Positions 59,728 through 64,000 of a stretch of DNA of 64,000 bases are shown piece by piece. Both the position numbers and the translations under genes were made by a program. The notes beneath the pieces are model-generated. The model did no database searches, was not told where the DNA came from, and saw nothing but the letters and a program-made list of their open reading frames with translations. Each line of letters begins with the position of its first letter. Within the stretch, counting starts at the first letter, position 1. Source of the DNA: Paractinoplanes durhamensis (GTDB lineage Bacteria; Actinomycetota; Actinomycetes; Mycobacteriales; Micromonosporaceae); NCBI RefSeq assembly GCF_016862175.1, contig NZ_BOML01000019.1, forward strand, positions 124,001 through 188,000, in the 5' to 3' direction.

Positions 59728-60843
59728 ATGATCACAAGACGTATCGCTCTCACCGCCGCCCTCGCGGCCGGTGCCGTGCTCGTCTCGGCGGTGCCGGCCG
59801 CGGCGGGTGGCGCTGCGGCACCGTTCCCGGTCGCTGTCGGGCTCGACAATCCGCGCGGTCTGGCCTTCGGCCCGGACGGCGCGCTCTACGTGGCCGAGGC
59901 CGGCCGCGGTGGCACCGGGCCGTGCCAGAAGGAGGGGCCCGAGGGTGGCCCGGTCTGTTTCGGTAGGTCCGGCGCGGTCACCCGGGTTTCGCACGGCCGG
60001 CAGAAGCGCATCCTGCGCGGGCTGCCGTCGCTGGCGTCGCCCGAGGGCACCGAGGCCGGTGGCGTCTCGGATGTCGCCGTCGACCGGCGCGGCACCCTCT
60101 GGTTCACGGTGGGCCTGGGCGGAAACCCCGACCTGCGCTCGCAGCTCAAGGAGCTCGCCGGCATGGCGAAGCTCTACAAGGTCGGTCGGCACGGGCCGTC
60201 CGCGGTCGCCGATCTGGGCGCGTTCGAGAAGCGGGCAAACCCCGACGGCGTCCAGCCACCCGACACCAATCCCAACTCGGTGGCCGTCGTGCGCGACGGC
60301 CAGGTGGTCGCCGACGCGGGCGGCAACTCGCTCGTCCGGGTCGGCTCGCGCGGGCGTGTGTCGACCCTGGCGGTGTTCCCGCAGCGCATGGTGCCGGCTC
60401 CGGCCGGCATTCCCGGCGGCCCGCCGGAAGGCACGCCGATCCCGATGCAGGCCGTGCCCACGTCAGTGGTGCAGGGCCCGGACGGCGCCTATTACGTGGG
60501 CGAGCTGACCGGTTTCCCGTTCGTCAACGGCAAGGCGCGGGTGTGGCGGGTCCGGCCCGGTCACCAGCCGATGGTCTACGCCACCGGCTTCACCAACATT
60601 ATCGACCTGGCCTTCGGCCCCGATCACCAGCTGTACGTGCTGGAGATCGCGAAGAACGGCCTGCTCTCCGGCGACCAGACCGGCGCGTTGATCCGCGTCG
60701 ACAAACACGGAAAGCGGAAGGAGGTTCTGTCCAAGGGGCTGACGGCGCCGGGCGGTCTGGCGATCCGCGGGAAGTCCGCATTCATCAGCAACTGCAGCGT
60801 CTGCAAGGGCACCGGCACCGTGCTCCGCGTGACCCTGCACTGA
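59728..60843 (+). CDS. ScyD/ScyE-like secreted beta-propeller protein
   Basis: A 371-residue secreted protein. A Sec signal (ITRRIALTAALAAGAVLVSAVPAAAG) ends near residue 27. The body repeats a propeller pattern: VGLDNPRGLAFGPDGALYVAEAG, then VSDVAVDRRGTLWFTVG, SVVQGPDGAYYVGELTG and IIDLAFGPDHQLYVLEIAKNG, each like an NHL/SMP-30 blade. It matches the ScyD/ScyE group. The ATG is chosen because AGGGGGAT lies 5 nt upstream. A C-x2-C pair (SNCSVCKG) is near the end. Function is extracellular and unknown. Confidence 0.85.
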   Translation: MITRRIALTAALAAGAVLVSAVPAAAGGAAAPFPVAVGLDNPRGLAFGPDGALYVAEAGRGGTGPCQKEGPEGGPVCFGRSGAVTRVSHGRQKRILRGLPSLASPEGTEAGGVSDVAVDRRGTLWFTVGLGGNPDLRSQLKELAGMAKLYKVGRHGPSAVADLGAFEKRANPDGVQPPDTNPNSVAVVRDGQVVADAGGNSLVRVGSRGRVSTLAVFPQRMVPAPAGIPGGPPEGTPIPMQAVPTSVVQGPDGAYYVGELTGFPFVNGKARVWRVRPGHQPMVYATGFTNIIDLAFGPDHQLYVLEIAKNGLLSGDQTGALIRVDKHGKRKEVLSKGLTAPGGLAIRGKSAFISNCSVCKGTGTVLRVTLH

Positions 60844-60905
60844 CATGCCGGGCCACTCCGGGTCGCGTTGGTCGCGCGCCGGGTTGCTCCCCGGGCCGGG
60901 CCGGG

Positions 60906-61577
60906 TTACTCCGGCGGGGCGCTGGTGGAGAGGCCCATCCGTAGGCCGGCTACGCCGGCTGGGGACAGTGGGCGGGCCGTGGCCCGGCTGAGTTCCTCGC
61001 GCACGCTTGCCGGCAGCTCATCGGCGAGCGTGCGCAACCGGGGGTAGAGGTCGAGCACGTCACGGTGGGTGAGCGCGCCGACGCCGATCAGCAGGCCGTT
61101 CACCGAGCCGGCGTCGCGGGCCAACTCGGCGCAGAGTTCGAGGCGCCAGATCGGGTCGTGCACATGCGACGCGAACTCGCGGGCGATCCGGTTGCCGGCG
61201 GGGGAGGCGACCTCGAGCCGGGCGTGCCGGCCCGAGCGGGCCAGGACGGGGGCGAGGCGGCAGGCGATGCCGAGCATGCGGGCGAGTTCCGGCACGGTCA
61301 GCACCTCGAGGCCGAGCGAGCAGGTGGCGCACAGCCGTTGGTAGGTGCGGGCGTGCACGACCGAGGCGGGGCGTGGGCAGTCGCCTAACGGGCCGCATAA
61401 GCGGTCCAGGATTATCTCGGCGAGCGTGCCCTCGTGGTCGAAGCGGCCCACGCCGAAGTAGGCGGCCGGGCGGCTGCGGTAATGAGCCAGGGCGGTGCGG
61501 GCGCTGACATAACCGTCGGGTTCGACGCCGATGCGGGGGACGCCGTTGTCGGTGTGCAGCTGGATCAGTCGGAACAT
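60906..61577 (-). CDS. Conserved hypothetical protein
   Basis: A 223-residue protein with no recognised domain. It is rich in Leu, Arg and Ala. A weakly conserved N-terminus (LIQLHTDNGVPRIGVEPDGYVSARTALAHY) and a C-terminal alpha-helical part (LDLYPRLRTLADELPASVREELSRA) suggest an actinobacterial cytosolic protein. A GxGALTHRD segment lies near residue 168. Cys residues are present (LCGPLGDCPRP; LCATCS) and could bind a metal. GGGAG lies upstream of the ATG. Confidence 0.6.
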   Translation of the reverse strand: MFRLIQLHTDNGVPRIGVEPDGYVSARTALAHYRSRPAAYFGVGRFDHEGTLAEIILDRLCGPLGDCPRPASVVHARTYQRLCATCSLGLEVLTVPELARMLGIACRLAPVLARSGRHARLEVASPAGNRIAREFASHVHDPIWRLELCAELARDAGSVNGLLIGVGALTHRDVLDLYPRLRTLADELPASVREELSRATARPLSPAGVAGLRMGLSTSAPPE

Positions 61578-61645
61578 CTTCGTCGCTCCCGGTGGTTGAA
61601 GCGCCAACGTCTTGTCCGGGATTACGGGTGCCGTGAGGTGTCGGT

Positions 61646-61885
61646 TCAGTCCTCACCGCGAGTGAACGAAAAATTCTGTCTGCGCTGGTGACCGGTAAAC
61701 CGGAAGCAGTCGAAGGTTACGGCGTGTAGTGCGTAGACGCCAGAGCTGATGATCATCCACATGGTCGCAAGAACCGCACCGATCGTCGGGTCGAGTGTGT
61801 TCCAGGCGGCGGGCAGCGTCACGGTGCCGAGGATCAGGGCTGCCGCGGTCGCGGCCTCGCCCAGTCGGAGAGGATCGATGGACAT
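61646..61885 (-). CDS. Small membrane protein, unknown function
   Basis: A 79-residue protein with two hydrophobic stretches (AATAAALILGTVTLPAAW and GAVLATMWMIISSGVYALHAV). The tail is Gln/Arg-rich (GHQRRQNFSFTRGED). The ATG at 61885 is 37 codons into a longer frame; the upstream part has no membrane character and contains a tRNA-like segment. It has no recognised family. Confidence 0.55.
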   Translation of the reverse strand: MSIDPLRLGEAATAAALILGTVTLPAAWNTLDPTIGAVLATMWMIISSGVYALHAVTFDCFRFTGHQRRQNFSFTRGED

Positions 61886-62245
61886 GGCCGTAGCCTTCCG
61901 GGTCGCGGGGGACCGCCGCTTCGGTCCGGAGCGGGATCTGAACCTACGACTTTCGGCAGAGGTTCCAAAACGGGTAAACCCCACATAGGTGATCAATTAC
62001 CCCACCCGTGGGACCGCCCGGCGCCGCACGGTAGCCCTATGGAGTGGCCCCGACGCAGCGAGTTCCAAAGCGGACAGCCCGCCTATGCCATGCGCCGACC
62101 CACCGACCGTCCATACCCGGCTCAGCGGCGCGGGATGTGCGCGACGGCCGCTTCACGCCCCGAACCCGGCCCGGCCCGCGCGGCGGGGTGCGGTGCGGCG
62201 GGGGTGCGGTTGCGGCGGGGTGCGGGGATGACAGCCGGCTGATGG
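61886..62245. other. 360-bp stretch without a clear gene
   Basis: This gap between the small membrane protein and the glycosyltransferase holds two imperfect copies of a TTCCAAA...CGG element (61964 and 62063) about 99 bp apart, and a G-rich low-complexity run (GCGGGGTGCG-type, about 62180-62230). A tRNA-arm-like sequence near 61930-61960 lacks the rest of a tRNA. I see no promoter motif I would defend, and no intrinsic terminator. Confidence 0.4.
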
Positions 62246-63598
62246 TCAGCCGAGGGGGCGCTTGGCCTGGCGGCGGCCTCTCAAGTAGGCGCTCGGGCCG
62301 GAGAGCATGCCTCGGCGGTTGGCCTTGCGCAGGTGTCGCGGGAAGTCGTCGCGCGGGGTCTGTGACTGGGGGGTGTACCTCGTGGCCAGCTCTCGCAGGG
62401 CGGTGGGGGCCAGGCGGAGCAGGGGCCAGATCAAGGTCGGGCGGCGCAGGACCAGGCCTGTGTAGGCGGCGGCCAAGCCGGTGCCGTGGCTGACCATGTG
62501 TTCCTTCAGGCCCTCCAGGTCTCGGCGGTGGTAATGGTGGGTCAGCGCCGTGGGCTGGTAGACGATCGTGCCGCCGGTGATCAGGACCTGGGTGAAGGCC
62601 AGCGTGTCCTCGCAGTCCATCGCGGGGGTGCCGGCACCCAGGGCCGTGTCGAACATGCCGATGCGTTCGATCACGCCGGGGCGGAATGTCATGTTGGCGC
62701 CGACCGCGAACGGGGGGACGGGGTACAGCGGGCTCTGTTCGCTCGTGGACTTCGGGCCGAAGACGGCGGGGACGAAGCCTCGGCCCTTGATGTGGCCGCC
62801 GAACTGTTCGAACCACAGCTGGGCCCGGGTCTCCAGCTCGGCGGGCAGCGTCACGCCGGAGATCACGTCGGCGTCGGGGTGATCGTCCAGGGCTCTCGCG
62901 ATCTCGGCCAGCCAGTGGCGGTCGGCCACCTCGTCGTCGTCGATCCAGGCGAGGATCTGGCCGGGGGCGTTGCGGACGGCGGCGTTGCGTGCGCAGGAGA
63001 GGCCGGGGGCCGGCTCCAGGAGGTAGTCGACCCGACCCCGGCGGGCGGCGGAGCGCACCACCTCGGCGGTGGCCTCGCCGGTGGGGGCGTTGTCGACGAC
63101 CAGGATCCGGTAGGCGGGGTAGTCCTGGGCGAGCAGGCTGTCCAGGCAGCGGGCCAGGGCGCCGGGGCGCTCCCGGGTGCAGATCACCACGGTGATGTGC
63201 GGGGCGGTGGCCAGCACCTGGCGGCGGCGGGTCAGGAAGGTGGGCTCGGTGGCGGGGACCAGGCCGTCGATCGGCAGGGCCTCGCCCAGGCGGGGGCGTA
63301 GCTGGTCGCCCAGTACCGCCTCGATCGCGGCGCCGAGGTCGGCCGGGCGCAGGCCGTCCTCGGGCACGTCGACCAGGACGGTGCCGAGCGGCTCGGTGAA
63401 CAGCCGCACCAGCGCCCAGGCCTGCCGGACGCGGCGGCCGTCGTGGTGCACGGCCGGTACCGACGGCAGCGGGTCGGCCAGGTCCACGTCGAGGACCACG
63501 GCGGGCAGCTCGGCGGCGGTCGGGGTGATCCGGGGTGCGGTCAGGATCGGGACGTCGCGCGGCGGCGGTGACCAGGAACGGCTGAGGCCGGAGTTCAT
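62246..63598 (-). CDS. Family 2 glycosyltransferase
   Basis: A 450-residue GT-A-fold glycosyltransferase. A long N-terminal region (about 130 residues) precedes the GT2 domain, which begins ITVVICTRERPGALARCLDSLL. The DXD-type metal motif is LAWIDDDEVADRHW, and a later CEDTLAFTQ segment carries the catalytic Asp. The C-terminal part has basic residues (RGRRQAKRPLG) and probable membrane association. The ATGA start overlaps the stop of the upstream gene. Confidence 0.85.
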   Translation of the reverse strand: MNSGLSRSWSPPPRDVPILTAPRITPTAAELPAVVLDVDLADPLPSVPAVHHDGRRVRQAWALVRLFTEPLGTVLVDVPEDGLRPADLGAAIEAVLGDQLRPRLGEALPIDGLVPATEPTFLTRRRQVLATAPHITVVICTRERPGALARCLDSLLAQDYPAYRILVVDNAPTGEATAEVVRSAARRGRVDYLLEPAPGLSCARNAAVRNAPGQILAWIDDDEVADRHWLAEIARALDDHPDADVISGVTLPAELETRAQLWFEQFGGHIKGRGFVPAVFGPKSTSEQSPLYPVPPFAVGANMTFRPGVIERIGMFDTALGAGTPAMDCEDTLAFTQVLITGGTIVYQPTALTHHYHRRDLEGLKEHMVSHGTGLAAAYTGLVLRRPTLIWPLLRLAPTALRELATRYTPQSQTPRDDFPRHLRKANRRGMLSGPSAYLRGRRQAKRPLG

Positions 63599-63993
63599 CG
63601 GGCCGTGGCGAGCGCCCGGCGCGGTGCGCGCCGGGTGTGGAAGGACTCGACGGTGGCGCCCACCCCGGCGGCGGCCAGGCCGGCCAGCATCCCACCGGCG
63701 CGCAGCAACCGACCGGCGTCGCGACCACGCAACGCGGCCCCGAAATTGTGCCCGACCGCCCGCAGCCCACTGCGACCCCCGGTCGCCGGCCCGCTGACGC
63801 GCGCCGACCGTCCGGCGTCGCGACCGCGCAACGCGGCCCCGAAGTTGTGCCCGACCGCCCGCAGCCCGCTGCGACCGCCACCGGTCGCCGGCCCGCTGAC
63901 GCGCGCCGACCGTCCGGCGTCCCGGCCGCGCATGGCGACACCGAGGTCACGGGCGACGGCACGCAGCCCGGGGGTGGGCAGGGTGCGCGGCAC
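63595..63993 (-). CDS. Repeat-containing protein, possibly partial at the right edge
   Basis: A 132-residue open frame with a GTG at 63993; the frame has no stop up to the window edge, so the true start may lie beyond it. Residues 9-95 are a tandem repeat: two units of 34 and 33 residues plus a partial third, each with RAVxxxxGxAxRGRDAGR and the first two with SARVSGPATGG. The end (ESFHTRRAPRRALATAR) follows a hydrophobic stretch (LAGLAAAGVGATV). No family is recognised. It overlaps the glycosyltransferase start by 4 nt. Confidence 0.55.
   Translation of the reverse strand: MPRTLPTPGLRAVARDLGVAMRGRDAGRSARVSGPATGGGRSGLRAVGHNFGAALRGRDAGRSARVSGPATGGRSGLRAVGHNFGAALRGRDAGRLLRAGGMLAGLAAAGVGATVESFHTRRAPRRALATAR
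63709..63969. repeat. In-gene tandem repeat of about 100 bp
   Basis: DNA units of 102 and 99 bp, plus a shorter third copy, encode the repeated peptide in the gene at 63595. The second and third copies are almost identical where they match, while the first is more diverged, which suggests recent amplification of the internal copies. Confidence 0.7.
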
Positions 63994-64000
63994 GCGTCCG

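Noticed and set aside
61921..61996. A minus-strand segment that looks like a tRNA T-arm (GTAGG TTCAGAT CCCGC) with a nearby variable loop
   Set aside because: The T-stem has a mismatch, no anticodon loop with T33 can be drawn, and there is no D-arm or paired acceptor stem. At best it is a decayed remnant; more likely chance.
62037..63962. A 641-codon minus-strand frame overlapping the glycosyltransferase
   Set aside because: It is the shifted frame of the GT2 gene and shows only Pro/Arg-rich sequence; the GT2 frame has the GT motifs.

Overview
The window is high-GC, densely packed DNA typical of an actinomycete. The gene families point to a filamentous member of the Micromonosporaceae (Actinoplanes-like): three LacI regulators and one sugar ABC importer, a TIGR03089-type protein, a DUF732 lipoprotein, an excalibur/G5 protein, an EACC1-caspase pair and a complete paaABCDE set. 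The genus is inferred from gene content, not proven. I saw no insertion sequence, phage gene, CRISPR array, rRNA or convincing tRNA.

Layout. Positions 1-10 kb hold mixed housekeeping and accessory genes: a truncated secreted protein, two alpha/beta hydrolases, an AraC regulator, a RibD/DHFR-like reductase, an ECF sigma/anti-sigma pair divergent from a COG4315-type lipoprotein, and an SRPBCC-DUF4166-TetR operon with two TetR-type operators in its promoter. Positions 10-37 kb form a carbohydrate-use region. It contains a secreted pectinesterase; a LacI-controlled four-gene operon (Gfo/Idh, DUF993, sugar isomerase, DUF6807); a uronate/L-fuconate operon (Gfo/Idh, UxaC, FucD-like dehydratase, UxuB-like reductase, Gfo/Idh, MFS) divergent from a LacI-ABC sugar importer operon; and a third LacI with an isomerase and a Gfo/Idh. 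Inside this region sits an immunity-like trio at 16.5-19.1 kb: a caspase-like protease with a C-terminal tandem repeat, an EACC1 protein and a small membrane protein.

Positions 37.4-47.2 kb are a phenylacetate degradation cluster. paaK, a TetR regulator and paaI run on the minus strand. A thiolase remnant, an enoyl-CoA hydratase, paaH, paaABCDE and paaN run on the plus strand, diverging from a promoter whose spacer is an 18-bp palindrome. The thiolase gene has lost its middle by an in-frame deletion.

Positions 47.2-64 kb return to single genes: a methyltransferase, a TIGR03089 gene with a one-base frameshift, small lipoproteins, an HtrA-like protease, an FAD monooxygenase with a TetR, a single-chain TMD-NBD-TMD-NBD ABC exporter with a degenerate second NBD, an antibiotic-type phosphotransferase facing a metallophosphoesterase across a 17-bp tandem repeat, a P-loop kinase, a ScyD/ScyE-like secreted protein behind a MerR-type 19-bp-spacer promoter, and a family 2 glycosyltransferase.

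How the genes work together: the pectinesterase, uronate isomerase, reductase, dehydratase and importer are consistent with use of pectin-derived or deoxy sugars, but no KDG kinase or aldolase is in the window. The paa genes cover activation, epoxidation and beta-oxidation-like steps, with the terminal thiolase broken. Several LacI, TetR and MerR operators can be placed relative to good -35/-10 elements, so much of the regulation can be read from the DNA.
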